Shown piece by piece: positions 1 through 11,843 of a stretch of 64,000 nucleotides of DNA (positions within the stretch are counted from its first letter, which is position 1; each line of letters opens with the position of its first letter). Below the pieces are notes generated by a model. The model saw only the letters and a program-made list of their open reading frames with translations, had not been told where the DNA came from and did no database searches. The stretch lies in contig SPDT01000006.1 in assembly GCA_008477525.1 (NCBI GenBank), positions 4,677,501 through 4,741,500 on the forward strand, in the 5' to 3' direction. The translations under genes were made by a program, and so were the position numbers. Source of the DNA: Hypomyces perniciosus. Lineage: Eukaryota; Ascomycota; Sordariomycetes; Hypocreales; Hypocreaceae.

Positions 1-1911
1 ATTAGTGCCGACAGAGTTGGCGAGAGCGCGCGCCAGCAGCGTTTTACCGGTGCCAGGTGGGCCATGAAACAAAACACCACGAGGAGGAGTGACGTGGAAC
101 CTGGTGAATAGCTCGGGATAGAGCAGCGGAAGTTGAACCATCTCCTTGAGCTGATCGATGTGCCCTTGTAAGCCGCCAACCTTGCTGAAATCGACATTCA
201 GGTCAACTCCCAACGGGTCAGCATCGGCGAGTGCTTTACGGTCCTTGATCTTTCCAACGTTAGGAGTTGCGCCGACACCATCTATACCCAGGCCCGGGGC
301 ACCAGGCACGAGACCACCAGCGGGAGCCGCAGACGTGGGAGTCATTCCCACATTTCCTGCAGCATTCGACCTATGCATCATTTCGTCGTCGCTGCTGTCC
401 GAATCAACACCACCAGTAGCAGCAGCACCACCAGCACCCCAGGGACCAGCAAGAAGCGCGCCAACGCCGCTGCCGCCGCCAAAAGGGCCATAGGTAGTAT
501 TGAGACTTCGGTCCCAGCCTTGGCTGGCGCCTCCTTTGCGACGGTTGCGTGCTGTCGTTGGCGCTTGGTCTTCGATTTCTTCCTCGATATTAACGGAAGT
601 CAAAGGCGGCATGTAGTAGTTGACAGCGTTTCGCTTACGACGGCTGGTTTCGTGGTACACGATTGGGGATGCAGTCCTGGCTGTTCGACGGCGTGGTCGA
701 GAATTTTCTTTCAACTCACGAGCTTCTTCATTCAACTCATCGATGTCGAAGTCAGGCTCTTCATCTGCAGAAGAGTTTCTCCGACGCGAACTTTGGCCGG
801 AACGACCTGCCGATCGGGTTTGCCTCCCTCTAGGCGTGGGACTATCCATCATGTTATCATCATCGCCGCCCCGCCCTTCAGCCTCATCTGAATCGTCCCC
901 GGGCTCAAAATCACTGCTAGGTTCTTGAGTGGACTTCTTGAGGCCTGTTTTTCGCGTAAGTCGGCGTGGCCGTTGATTAGGACCAGAATCAGATTCAGCT
1001 TCAGCGACCTCGGTGGTTTCGGCGACCTCGGTAGTAGCCTCGACAGTTGGGCGAGCGCCTCGTGTCCTACGAGTAATAGGCACATCGTCATCCTCGTCAT
1101 CCTCTGCCGCTACGGTTTCATCGGCTTTGACATCGTGGTCATCCTTCCCAGCATCCGGCATCTCATCATCTGCTTGTTCCTTCTTCTCAACTGGCTGGAT
1201 ATCCTGGGAAAGTTCGTCGGGTTCGTCAGCATCATGTCTGGAGCTAGTCTCCTGCGTAGCCTCTTCGATCGGTTCCGGCATCTTCTTAAGTCCTTTCGCG
1301 GCACGGGAAGATCTGCTTCGTGCAAGTGCTTCTGGGCTTTTGCTTCGCGAGTCTCGGGAAACCACAGCGTGTCGGCCGGAGGTAGACAATTCTACGAATT
1401 CGTCGGCATCTTCAGTGTTTGCCCGAGTGAACCTGCGCGTGGTTTGGACCAGGGCTGGCCTGGGAACCTTGAGTTTGACCATTCTTCTGGTCTGGTGCTT
1501 TCTTGGGGACTCAGCAGGGGCCTCGGGGGCTTCCGCCGCCACCTCTAAATCATCCGGCGGCGTGCCTGCTACCTCCTCATCCTCCTCACTGCTCTCCCTG
1601 TAGTTTTGGCGAGTGACAGCTGCTTTTCGGGTCTTTCGGCCTGCAGCGTTCAGGGGCGCATCTTCATCGGAGGGATCTTCAGACTCGGCCTCACCAAAGG
1701 ATTCTTCTTGGCTATCGGACAATTCGTCATCTTCGATATCGGAACCTCGGTAGCGATTATTCTTCCGGCGGCTTGGTCTACCACCTCTTGCTGGGCGGGC
1801 CTTTTTAGAGCTCCGACTTGGTCTGACCTCTGTTGGATCGAAGTTTTCGTCCTCCGAATCGGATTTGTTGGGATCGAAATCCTCAATATTTCTCTTTCGT
1901 TTGCTGACCAT
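1..1911 (-). CDS. Yta7/ATAD2-type AAA ATPase, N-terminal part (3' end outside window)
   Basis: The frame is open without introns from the ATG at 1911 to the window edge, giving 637 residues. The first 500 or so are low-complexity, with acidic Glu/Asp clusters and many Arg/Lys/Ser, typical of the nuclear N-terminal arm of Yta7/ATAD2 proteins. From about residue 565 the sequence becomes a conserved AAA entry region (VGGLQGHIDQLKEMVQLPLL) and reaches the Walker A motif GPPGTGK at residues 617-623, where the window ends. Family knowledge: Yta7/ATAD2 proteins are hexameric chromatin ATPases with a bromodomain that act on histone H3-H4 and nucleosome density. Walker B, the second AAA module and the bromodomain must lie beyond position 1 and cannot be checked. 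Another AAA protein with an acidic arm is possible, but the VGGL context and the arm favour Yta7. Confidence 0.82.
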   Translation of the reverse strand, partial: MVSKRKRNIEDFDPNKSDSEDENFDPTEVRPSRSSKKARPARGGRPSRRKNNRYRGSDIEDDELSDSQEESFGEAESEDPSDEDAPLNAAGRKTRKAAVTRQNYRESSEEDEEVAGTPPDDLEVAAEAPEAPAESPRKHQTRRMVKLKVPRPALVQTTRRFTRANTEDADEFVELSTSGRHAVVSRDSRSKSPEALARSRSSRAAKGLKKMPEPIEEATQETSSRHDADEPDELSQDIQPVEKKEQADDEMPDAGKDDHDVKADETVAAEDDEDDDVPITRRTRGARPTVEATTEVAETTEVAEAESDSGPNQRPRRLTRKTGLKKSTQEPSSDFEPGDDSDEAEGRGGDDDNMMDSPTPRGRQTRSAGRSGQSSRRRNSSADEEPDFDIDELNEEARELKENSRPRRRTARTASPIVYHETSRRKRNAVNYYMPPLTSVNIEEEIEDQAPTTARNRRKGGASQGWDRSLNTTYGPFGGGSGVGALLAGPWGAGGAAATGGVDSDSSDDEMMHRSNAAGNVGMTPTSAAPAGGLVPGAPGLGIDGVGATPNVGKIKDRKALADADPLGVDLNVDFSKVGGLQGHIDQLKEMVQLPLLYPELFTRFHVTPPRGVLFHGPPGTGKTLLARALANSVGTN

Positions 1912-3100
1912 TGTTATGAATTCACTTATTATATAAAGAGTCTAAGAGGGAAGAAATGCAAGGCGAAGTATGAGAGGTCGATCGATGGTTGTGCCGGACG
2001 CTTGATGTTATTCGGGCCTGTTTGAAAGCTTCGACGATTAGCGGACCCGTCCATCAACCAAGAATCGCATTCTCATCGCTTGTAGATGAAGAAAAATTAT
2101 GCTGCAGCGCGCGCGAGACAATAGTATATAAAAGAAACTCACCTTTGTCCAGCGTAATGGACGACGATAATATTACAATGTGTGCATGGGCAGCGCGCAA
2201 ATCCGCCATTCACAACAGCTCAACGTCGACAAAGGGATAGGTGAAGCGCAGACATGTAATGTCCTCCCAGCGTCGTATTCATAGGCGTCGCGTCGATCCG
2301 AGATGCCGGTGTCGACTTTGCGGCGGGTGCAAAGAGAGGCAGTAACTATCACAGAATCAATCTTGTCTTGCGCGCGTCGCGGGTGCTGGCGTTGAGGCTG
2401 CAGCGTTTCCTCTCCTCACGTGCAGCATAAGAGGCGCGAGAGACAGGGGTGGCCCGAGCTTTTTTGCGCTGTGAAGCCTCCTATTGGGCCCCTATTGTCT
2501 AGTGTCGAGTCCCATTCACAGGCGGCCCGCTGAATGCCACAAAAATCAGCCAAGAATGACGATGTGCAACCAAAGGATCAACAAGGTCCTATTGAAGCTT
2601 CGAAAGGCGTCTCAACAATGTCGATCGCCGCGAGAATTGGTTTGAATGGAGATGCGGGCATTGGGGCATGCCTTTCAATGGCGCAAGAGCGCGTCAACAG
2701 CGTCCTTGCAGCCATGGCGATGACAGTGGCCACTCAAACCTGCGCGTCAATTTCAATGTTGTATTGTTTAAGAATAAGAATGGAGAGTGAGATTTTCCAT
2801 CTGATGGCCTTTCCCCATGTCCTCCGATCTGCCATGCGGCTCAAGTTCTAGCTCTGTCGTAGGGCTGAGGTTGATAGGTTCGTCCCACTGTGAGGTCAGG
2901 TGGCAGGCAGCCCGACGTGCAAAGTTGGTGCCTGGATGCCTTAATTCCCTTCGCTCTGAGTCACCAAGGAGTCAGCACCAGGATAGGATTCCCCAGTGCG
3001 GGGCCTGAGGCTGCAAAGTGAAACGCTTAGTAGGTGCTAAGGTAGTATCCCGACTGAACAGCTCAGTGACTCAACTCATTTAGGGCATATTACTACGAAG

Positions 3101-3116
3101 TACGGAGTACTCCGTA
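3101..3116. repeat. Palindromic copy of the dispersed TACGGAGTA motif
   Basis: TACGGAGTACTCCGTA is a perfect 16-bp inverted repeat. It is preceded by TACTACGAAG, a flank also seen in part at other copies (7501, 8883). Function unknown. Confidence 0.9.
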
Positions 3117-4165
3117 CTAGCATTACCGAACTTCAAGACGCTTTTCTTTCAACGGCATAGGTAGGCCACTGGCCCCCAAACGCCATTGCTAGTCCTTGAG
3201 GCCTTTGTAACTCCCGGGCTTGATACCGCGTCCAGCCGTCGGACTATCGACCGCCGCTCGAGGATACTATGCTATTTTAATCCCGCTACACCGTATACGA
3301 GCTTACCATCTGGCATGATTGACAGCCGATAGTTGTCGGTTATTCTAGTTGATCTCCAAGCGTGTGTCCTGATTAATGTACATATTAGGAATGGGAGCCA
3401 ATTCTCTTACATCATTCAGAGGAATGCCGATCCTGTGTCGGGTTCCACCGAAAGACCCTACCGTCATCAAGGAAGGGATCGTCAGTCATCACAGGCTCAG
3501 TCACCACCATACCAACCGCCAACCAATAGCTTTGGGGGCCCATTTCGCGTTTCTCGTTTATGTCTCGTCACCGATTGTTTTCCTCGTGTCTATCAATTCC
3601 CCAAAGTCCCGACTCATGTGATGGCCCGTCCAGTCACTGTAACTGGCACGATTAGCCCCAATCAACATCGCCCTGCATGTTTTAGGGATTGGCTAAATTA
3701 CACCCCAACTTGGCTATTCTACACCCTAAAGATACTTGCCATTTATATGCAAAACGCACAGAAATGCAATGTACCTCCTGCACGACGCACCACTAGGTAA
3801 AGTGCATGTAACTCATTAACTTTCGCAACTTCACTTAAATTAATTTCTATTAAATCCATTATCGCAAGTCAGTGGTACAAATCTTCAACATTAAAAATAA
3901 AAATAAAAGGAATTGCATATAGCAATAACCTCTTAGGCTGTATTGTTTCTTAAATGTTAAATACTATATAGAGTATATCCTGCTGTTGTCCTTTGCGATA
4001 GTGGGCCGTCATATTTGGGTTGTAGTATAGTCAAACTGGGGTGTAGAATAGTCAATCCCATGTTTTACCCAGGACCTTGGCTGTCGGCCTCACCACACAG
4101 TTACGGCTTGCTGACTGCAGGTCAAGTTCCACTGTTCCATCCAGCTGGGTGATGGGTCAATGTAG

Positions 4166-4181
4166 TACTCCGTACGGAGTA
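4166..4181. repeat. Palindromic copy of the dispersed motif, half-sites in inverse order
   Basis: TACTCCGTACGGAGTA is a perfect 16-bp palindrome with the two 9-bp half-sites in the opposite order to the copy at 3101, sharing the central TA step. It lies about 390 bp upstream of the ATG at 4555. Confidence 0.9.
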
Positions 4182-4554
4182 TTGGTGCCACTAACAGCGG
4201 GCTGCATCTGCCGACTAACCAAGTCTTGTCAGCACTCCCACATGATGCGCATCCCTGGGTTCCAAGGTTAAATAAATACACAGCGCCGGGAGGCATTCTT
4301 CTTCCCATCCTCTTGCTTCTTCCCTCCATAGTCGTGTCGTGTATTAATTCTTTGTCTCAACCGAAATTCCATCTCGCACCAGGCGTGCTGAGCCCTAGCT
4401 GCCTTGACGGCGCGAGTCAATTTACCATCATTTCTACCCATACTTATTTGAAAGAGATACCCCCTCAGAAGCAAGTCCTTCTGCCGTCGACTAAGATAAT
4501 CACATCTACTACACCAAACGCCTCGCTGGCTATCAATAGAAAGGAAACATCAAT

Positions 4555-4960
4555 ATGGATCGTTCGTCGCGAGCTGCTCCTCCACCTCCTCTGGACCTGG
4601 AGACGTCGTACGTCGGCACCGGCGCCGAAGTGACCGATCCGGGATTTATTGATTCCCCAAACCTCTTCCAGTCCAAGGTACGCCATTCATATTGGTAAAG
4701 TATCTTTGGGATACTACTACATATGAAACGATATCTAACAATCTAATAAACAGAGAGCAACCACATTTTCAAGCTCCAGCACAAACCCAGCGTCTATCAA
4801 GTCGCCGACTCGCAGGACGTCCTTTGGCTTTGTCAAGTCATCGCCTACCGTTAATGTCCACACCACCTGTGGCCGTCATTCCGATCAGTTACTTTTTGGT
4901 GGACCTTCCCTCAGAGGATTTGCCCGTGCATTCCTGGGAAAGGGTAATAAGAAGCGGTAA
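4555..4960 (+). CDS. Small two-exon protein of unknown function (109 aa)
   Basis: Exon 1 is 4555-4677 (41 codons) and begins MDRSSRAAPPPPLDLETSY. A canonical intron 4678-4753 (GTACGC...AAACAG) is removed in phase 0, and exon 2 is 4754-4960, ending ...FLGKGNKKR-stop. Both exon frames are open and the junction is in phase, which supports a real gene. The protein is hydrophilic and Pro/Ser/Thr-rich, with a basic stretch (KSPTRRTSFGF) that resembles a kinase target. The C-terminal half (CGRHSDQLLFGGPSLRGFARAFLGKG) looks compact and conserved. There is no signal peptide or membrane segment. I do not recognise the family. The start fits because the Met is followed by an open frame up to the donor. 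Confidence 0.68.
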
Positions 4961-5208
4961 ATGGGGATTTCTGCCGCCGTTGTTTTGCTTTGAAGTGGAG
5001 GATAAGATTACTGTAAATCACAGTACTGACTGGTTCGGTGCGGTTTGTATGGCATGACTTGTAATGATATCCCTTACTTATGATTGACGAAGAACTATTA
5101 TATGCTACACAGATAGTTTTGAAAATGCTGATTACGACCATTGTCTTCCTTTATTACAGTGTTGCCCAGTTGAGGGGCATACCACCTGTTGCTCGTGAGA
5201 TCACCCAG

Positions 5209-6767
5209 TTAAGAATAGCCCTTCTGATCTCTTCTCAGACGAGGATATGTTCTCTTGTCCGTTGCGGCGTAGCTCTTCGAAAATCTGTCCAACAGATTCC
5301 CAATCCACTGCTGTGCCTCGGCGTTTGCAAATTCGTATGCTATCCTCAGAGAATATCCGAGGCGGTAGGGCCCCAAGACGCCTTTTCCTACCGACTCGAC
5401 AGACCGGAGAATATTCTGAACAAACTCTCTTTGGGACTCCTTATAGTCAACGGGCCATTCACACTGGGTCAACAGTTCCTGCAGGATCAGCATGCTAGCC
5501 CAATACCCCATCTGCATGGATCCCATCCATGAAATCTGATGATCGAACACCCACTCGTAAAGTGAGTCCGGATCCCTAGATGGAACCTCTTGGGGCATAA
5601 ATCCAAGTGACTTGAACTCCTCATACCACTTGCCGAAGCTCTTGTGGTTCTCGGAGGCCAACTTGGCCAGCTGTTCCACTCTTTGGGAATCCACCTTCCG
5701 GCCTGCCATGCGAGCTTCCCGGATAGGATATCCCCACCATAATACCTCCGGCAGATCCGCCAGTCCCTCAAAGAAGCCATCGATGACATGGATCGTGCTC
5801 CTTGATAGTTCTGGCGGGTGAATTAGGTACCGTCCGCGGTCGCACATTACTGTCCTCCACTCTGGATGGGCCAAGAAACAGGTATCACTAGTGGGATAAA
5901 AAAGTTGACTCATGATCTGGATCTGAAGGTCAGCCAGACACTTGGCGCAGTTTTATTGCATATAGTAACATGAGTCTCTGTCGCTGGTAGATTGTTCCTG
6001 CAATGCAGCCCAACGTGGCTGACCGACCCTAAGTCGGTGCAAGGGGCACGCAGGAACAGAAGCTTGGCCCAACGATGATGAGCAGTCACAAGGGGAACAA
6101 AAGAAGTCGTATGCCTACCAATAGTGCTCGAAATGAAAGCAAGATGGCTGCATCAGTGCCCTGTGCATGAGCAGCGGGACCCCGTCGCTCCATCAAGACC
6201 GCGATGCCTCTCGCATGCTGCAGCCATGTCTCTGGCGAAGTGGTGCCAGCAAACAGCTTTTTCGCGTCATCAGCCAGGCTCTGCCAACAGGGCGAGGAAA
6301 ACGCGGTAGTAGTAGTACCTCGAAGAAACAAAGCAAAACGGCGGAGCACAGTGTCTCAGTAGACTTCCACTTGGTCGGATGTCTCAACGTCACTTGAAGC
6401 GAATTCAGCGATTGTCCATAGAGCATCCGGCTCTGGATGGCTAGATTGTTATCTGACATCTCTTTACCGATGAGATGTAGGGCAAGCGAGCAAACAGCGC
6501 CATCCAACACCACCATTGTTCCCAGTTTCTCGAGCTGCAGGCGGAGGACTGAGAGCATCCTGACGAGCCAGTGCTGCCATCGCGGGCCTGTCGGGACCCC
6601 TTGCTGCGGATCTGGTGTTTGCCAGAGACGAACTTGAGAGCTCGCTCGTAGCCGGGACATTGGACGCCGTACTTGAGACAGTTACCGCATTCTGGTTTTC
6701 CTTCGTCACACTTCACTCGCCTCTTCCTGCAGAGCTGACAGCCGGTACTGCGCGGAACTCCGACCAT
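5209..6767 (-). CDS. Zn2Cys6 transcription factor with fungal-specific C-terminal domain; frame break in the linker
   Basis: The start at 6767 gives MVGVPRSTGCQLCRKRRVKC..., a complete binuclear cluster (C-x2-C-x6-C-x6-C-x2-C-x6-C, residues about 10-36), followed by CPGYERALKFVSGKH. The rest matches the Fungal_trans_2 (PF11951) layout: exon 6256-6119 (LFAGTTSPETWLQHARG...) and last exon 5922-5209 (...SQLFYPTSDTCFLAHPEW to the stop). Introns 6318-6257 (62 bp) and 6118-5923 (196 bp) are canonical and phase 0. The zinc-cluster frame and the following frame (MLSVLRLQLEKLGTMVVLDG..., ending at 6319) are offset by two bases. Only weak introns would fix this: 6629-6574 (GTCTCT donor, 56 bp) or 6633-6560 (GTTCGT donor, 74 bp), both removing residues usually conserved after the cluster. 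A frameshift is the alternative. Target genes cannot be inferred from the neighbours. Confidence 0.75.
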
Positions 6768-9700
6768 GGCGGTGACCCCGTGGCCTACGCAACTGTTGTA
6801 CGCGGTGTTTTGGACTCAGATTCCGATGGTTGGGATTGGGCAAGGCCGACAGGCCATTGGGATTTGGAGAGGCTACCCTTATGTAGCCTTTGGTGCCAAC
6901 TCATAAGGCTGAAGATGCAGACGCATTGGCTTATGTGTTCGTTGTCCTTTGTTCGGGTGACGTGTGAGATTCCAGAGGGGTGAGATGGGATTTTGCAGAG
7001 GCCAATGACTATCTCTATTAGGAATGGTCTGAGGATTTGATATCGACCAGCGCATCTCATTCAAAACGCCTTCACCGAGATGCGTCGCATTTATCACATC
7101 AACAGCTCGGGCTACCCAAAAAGGTCAATGCGCCAATAAAGAAACTCAGGTGGGTGGGTATTGAAGACATGACGTTCGGGTTATACATACATAAGTAAAT
7201 ACAGGATGGGAAAAAGCATTCAACACAGTAACGTAATAAGCCTCACCGCCATCAGACCATTGCGCATGAGTAGCGAAAAAGAAATGAGATAGTTTAAGAG
7301 TAGAATCTCGTTCCAAGACGGAGTTTTTTTGCTTGTCAACATACTAGTACAGGGTAGGTAGGTAATGGCAGCTGCCACTTCAGGCAGGTTACCTGTTCGG
7401 AGTATAAATTGTCCGTCGCCAGACCAAACTTGCAAGGCCCAACTGCTCCGTACCTATTAATATTAACACTAGGCTGACACGAAACTGAGATACGATCGAA
7501 TACGAAGTACGGAGTACGATAGTACTACTACTACTCCGTTGCAGCACGCACTAGTCTAACTTGAATAGCTACAACGAAGCAAACCCGAATCGCAGAATGA
7601 CGTCGATCGCAGGCCGGACCTCTTCCTACATGGACCGGACACCTCCGCCACTTTGTTCGATGCGTACGTGGCGTCAAAGGGGCAACGGGCCGGCTCACCA
7701 GCAGAACGGGACGACGACGGGAAATATCAAGCACGCACGCAAGCCCCTTCAAATGATTGCCCAGGGCTCCATGCCCACTCAACGTGTCAGTCCAAAGCTG
7801 GCAGACATGGGAATATATTGATATAGATTGCCAGAGATCACGACTCTGTGTACTCCGTATATATTCGGACGTGTGCTCCACAAAGCCCAGGCCTCACCGA
7901 ACGAAGCGGAGTTCACGACGAATTGTGTGATCAGAAACTATGACGTGGATACAGCGTTGCGTAGCATGAGCTGATCGAGACTTCACCTAGCAAAAACCCT
8001 AACAACGTAGGGACAAATAACGATAGACGTTGCGATTCGACCATGGGCAAATGACTCTGTGCGCCACTGCCAGACTCCCGAACTCTTGGGGGGAGCGCCT
8101 AAAAATAACCATCGTTTGGATGGTGGTGTGGAGGTCAAGCATTTTGGAAGATCACATGAACCTAGCAGGTCCCTTTTAACAGAGCCGCAACGGATCCCGA
8201 CAGGTCGAAATATTCCGCGAGGGTACTACCACAACTCGTTGTCTGCACATAGAGTCGCAGTAGCTGTATGTATGTGCACGCGGAGTCTGCATGTGTGCGG
8301 TGCCGCGAACTTGATTGTATTCACTCCCCTTTTAACCCGAGCGAGGGGATTGTTTTCCGGCCTGCATATTCTGCTCTGCTGCCATCCTAAAGGCGTTGCT
8401 GAGCAAGTCTCTATCTTGTACTCCGTACTCCGTACGAGGTTTCACAAGAATGACGAGAAGGCCCCCGAGTTTTGGGGTCTCCTGGCGATCTCCAAGGGAC
8501 TAAGAAAGTAAGTTAACACCTTACTGTAAATAGGCCAACGACCTAAGCTTTAGTGTGTGCATCGTGAAGATAACTTTTTGTCTTCCAAGTCTCTGAATGT
8601 TGCACTTCGTACTCGAGATGGTTGAAGGTCAGGATGGATGACGCACGCCCACCTGCATGCTAGCACGGATACGTTAGTAGGAAGCACATAATGTCTTTTG
8701 TCGGCAATTACGTGGATAATTGCTTTTGGTCCGAACCCGCTGCTGGTTCTCCGTGGTCTGTCGTGCATGCAATTTTGCAGCTCCATACGGGTATATTGCC
8801 TCACCTGGCACTGCTGCAGGTGATAGCGCCATGAGAAGGTGGTTGGCGTACGTAAAATACCTACGAGTAGGTACGGAGTACACTACGAAGTACGCACCGC
8901 TCATGTCCTGATCCTACGGCGGAGCTGTGTTCACGGACCACGGGCAAAACAGAGAAACATGGAGAAACAACAGCGAGCCAGGATTGGTGGGTGCCGATCC
9001 CCCGTGCTCGGCGTGCTGTCGTGGAGATTTCCTCTTGGAGGCTCGAGACAAGTTGTGGAGGCAGGCAAATCGGCCGATCAACAGTGCTAGTAGTAGTAGT
9101 ACGTAGCATGTGTATCGTACGGAGCATATCACGAGCTGATTACGAATGCGACTGTGATTGTCTTGGTAATTTGGGGCGGACACAATCTCTTGCCGTGTCG
9201 TCTGAGCACTATACGAACGAACGAATATTACTCCGTAGTCCGTAGTATCACTCGAGCTGCAGGGCACCCAGGGCGAGAAGGTCTTGGGAACATGAGGCTT
9301 GATGGTGCCAGGTACTGCTACCAAGTGCTGGTATGTACTATTACTAGCAGTATTCCATCGCCTAGTTGTACATAAAAGGACTTGTTGATCTCCTTGGCAA
9401 GCGATGGGTTAATGCGGCAGCCGAAAGAGCGGAGGTCGTATTGCGTATGTACTGGTACGTGTGCACGGTCAAGGTTCTTTGGAGCTCGGGTGTTTGTCTG
9501 ATCTACTTGGCTAGTTGAGCCGTGGAGGTCTCCACATGAGAGAGACAAAAGAAAGACAAGAGAAAGACAAGAGAGAGAAACAGCGATTCTAGCAGCGAGA
9601 AGAATGCTATGCTGTTTGAGCTTAAGAAGTGATTGTGAGTCCGCGACAAGCGACAGAAACAGTCGCTCCCACGGCTCGTTTGACGTTGGCAGATTGGCCC

Positions 9701-10630
9701 ATGCATCCGGTGATGTGACTGAATGGGTGCCTCGCTCAACATGAACGTACGAGGTTGTCAAGTCCCTCTACGGAGCACCTCGCAGTCATCTGCAGCCCCC
9801 CCAACCGGCACACCCCTGGCTTTGGCGCATTCGTAGCGGGCCAATTCAACCAGTCAGCGGCCCAATCAGTCGCGTCAAGCCCACCCTGGTCGTTGTGTGC
9901 ATCAACATCAACGCGACCACGACAAAAGTGGCCGAGGCTGCAGGGACTAGAGGGGGACAAAAATGTCGAACAGACTTGGGATGGCGATACTAGGAGCAGA
10001 ATTGATACGAAGCAGATAAGGACGGAATTGGACAGGTGATGCAACCGATATTCGGGCCCTTGAGTCGTTGTGGTTTGGAGGTTGTTCGGACTCAGTGTGG
10101 GTGAGCGAACACGGTGGAATGACGGAAAAACATATGGAAAAATAGAGGAGCCTCCAGTCCTTGGCCATTGGCGGCGGCCGTTGTCGCTACGAGTACTCCG
10201 TAGAACACCAACAAACTCTGGTCTCTCCAAATTTGCCTTTTTTAATATGTTTCGAGGGACGAGCTACGACTAGGCACCGATTGCTACCGGCTTCGTATTG
10301 GATCCTCAAACGTCCATCAGTCGCCCGCACAATAGGTGCTACTACTAGTACTACTAGGTAGGCGATGCGATGCCCAAACTGACCAAGCCGCCCACACCAC
10401 CAGATTTCCAAAGTTCCATTTCCTTTCTGGTGCAGGAACCAGTGCTACCTCATGGTCAGAATTGTTTAGTTTTCGCACTTGATGTTGGAGACGGCGGCCG
10501 CGCGTTACCGTTATTGTGATTTCCTCGCCTTGTTTTACTCTAATCCATGGGGCCCTGTACGAAGTGCTGCCGGATGGCCTTCTTTAGGCCGTGTTGCCAG
10601 AGCCTTGCCCCCTAACAGAAGATTGTTAGG
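6768..10630. other. Gene-poor intergenic DNA rich in short repeats
   Basis: I find no supported gene in nearly 4 kb. Open frames such as 7531-7881 (-), 8059-8511 (+), 9318-9761 (-) and 9736-10230 (-) lack domains and convincing introns. TACGGAGTA-type motifs occur at 7508, 7852, 8419-8434, 8872, 9229 and 10194, the densest cluster in the window. Short runs of (TAC)n/(TAG)n are seen near 7522-7538, 9088-9100 and 10338-10357. The left end is the promoter of the Zn2Cys6 gene starting at 6767. Confidence 0.6.
8419..8434. repeat. Tandem (direct) copies of the TACTCCGTA motif
   Basis: TACTCCGTACTCCGTA carries two overlapping direct copies of the 9-mer, unlike the inverted arrangement at 3101, 4166 and 25102. 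It is followed by CGAGG. Confidence 0.85.
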
Positions 10631-11843
10631 GGTGTGCTCCACCCCAGCTTGCCCGCTAGCCTGGCTAAACTGACCCTGGCCAGGCCCGGCCGTTGCCACT
10701 GTTCTGCTGTGCCCAGTGCTCACCCTCTCCTCGACTTTTTTGCTCCACGAGGGCCAAGTCCTTCTTCTCCTCAGCCCATCACCACCACCACCACCACGAA
10801 CCATCGCGGCTCGTCGACTTTCACTCTCTTTTTCGTTTTTTTTTTCTCTTCTCGTCCCCCATCTCCAGTCTCACTTCTCCTTCTGCTTCTTGATCCTCCC
10901 CGTTTCTCCCTCGCCGCCGCCTCTTTGCCCTCGTCCGGCACGCCTTCCTAGCCAATCTCGCCGTGCCCCCTTTCCCATCAACTTCGCATCCGAGCCCCGA
11001 CTTGCCCTTTTACATTTCCCTCCCTTCTCCTCTAAGCGTTGCCTTGCGTTGCGTTGCCTTACGTTGCACACACGTCGACCTGCCCGACCGCATTGTCTTT
11101 TGTCCTTCGCCTTCGCCTCTGCCTTTCCTTCTCTCTGGTGACCTCGCCGGCCGGAAGCTCGTCCTCGCTCGTCTCTCCACTACTGGGTCCGTAATACCTC
11201 AGACACTCCCAACTCTCAAAGTTGTTACAGTCCTCAATACGAACGGCCGATATCCACGCGATTCCCATGTTTCTGCGCAGTTAGTTAGGGGTTCAACGTG
11301 TCTCCTGTGACACTTGATCTTGCTGCTCGACGAGTTCGCACGTCTGCCTTGTAATAGTCGAGAGTTGCCTCACGGTGACAGTGAGCACCTCATTCGACAC
11401 AAGCACTCCTTATCGTCCTTGGCCGCTGGCGTCCTTTGACACAGTCGTCGTCATACAGTCGCTGTTCCTTCTTCAACAACTTCAACATATCGAAACGAAC
11501 TAAACAATTTGTGTCCGTTTCCGCCTTTAGATCTCTTCCAGAAAACAAAAAAAGGTTCGACAACGTTCAATGAATACCTATTCTTTTCTTTGCGCCGTTG
11601 TTTCAGCCTTCGTTTCGTCCACGATCTGCATTCAAACGTTTTGCAATACCTTCTGAGAATACCACTAACGCGGGAGTGCCAGTATTTGCCTTCCCTCAGT
11701 CGCATCTCGGATCGTCACAGCTTGCCTGTACAAACCTCTGCACTAGCCCACAGCGCTTACGATCGAGTCGATTTGTCGGAAAGAAACGAGAGAATTGAAC
11801 GGATTGTACCGCATCCGCCGCAGCCCCAAGTCTGCGAAAAAAT
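10631..11843 (+). promoter_or_regulatory. Pyrimidine-rich promoter and long 5' leader of the Bni4-like gene
   Basis: The stretch before the ATG at 11844 is strongly C/T-rich on the plus strand (10730-11140, with a T run near 10838), as is common at fungal promoters of well-expressed or polarity genes. Several upstream ATG frames are present: 10634-10951, 10716-11141 and 11509-11889. The last overlaps the main start out of frame. Leader introns are possible (an acceptor-like CCTTTAG near 11529, with ACTAAAC upstream at about 11501). The transcription start cannot be placed from sequence. Confidence 0.5.

Larger units (their letters stand above)
1912..4554. other. Divergent intergenic region without a supported gene
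   Basis: This 2.6 kb lies between the starts of the AAA ATPase and the small gene at 4555. Open frames here (for example 2534-2851 and 3333-3800, plus strand) have no recognisable domain, no convincing splice structure and unremarkable composition, so I treat them as chance. It carries two perfect 16-bp TACGGAGTA-type palindromes (3101-3116 and 4166-4181) and an AT-rich stretch around 3820-3970. Confidence 0.6.

Noticed and set aside
3333..3800. 155-codon plus-strand ORF
   Set aside because: No domain, no splice support, no recognisable similarity; length is within chance for this composition.
8059..8511. 150-codon plus-strand ORF
   Set aside because: It includes the TACTCCGTA tandem as coding sequence and shows no protein-like segments.
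9736..10230. 164-codon minus-strand ORF with a hydrophobic segment
   Set aside because: The hydrophobic run could be chance from T-rich sequence; no family features and no clear promoter or introns.
10693..11141. ORFs with His- and Ser/Leu-rich products in the CT-rich leader
   Set aside because: The composition is a direct result of CAC and CT repeats. They are treated as leader sequence of the Bni4-like gene.
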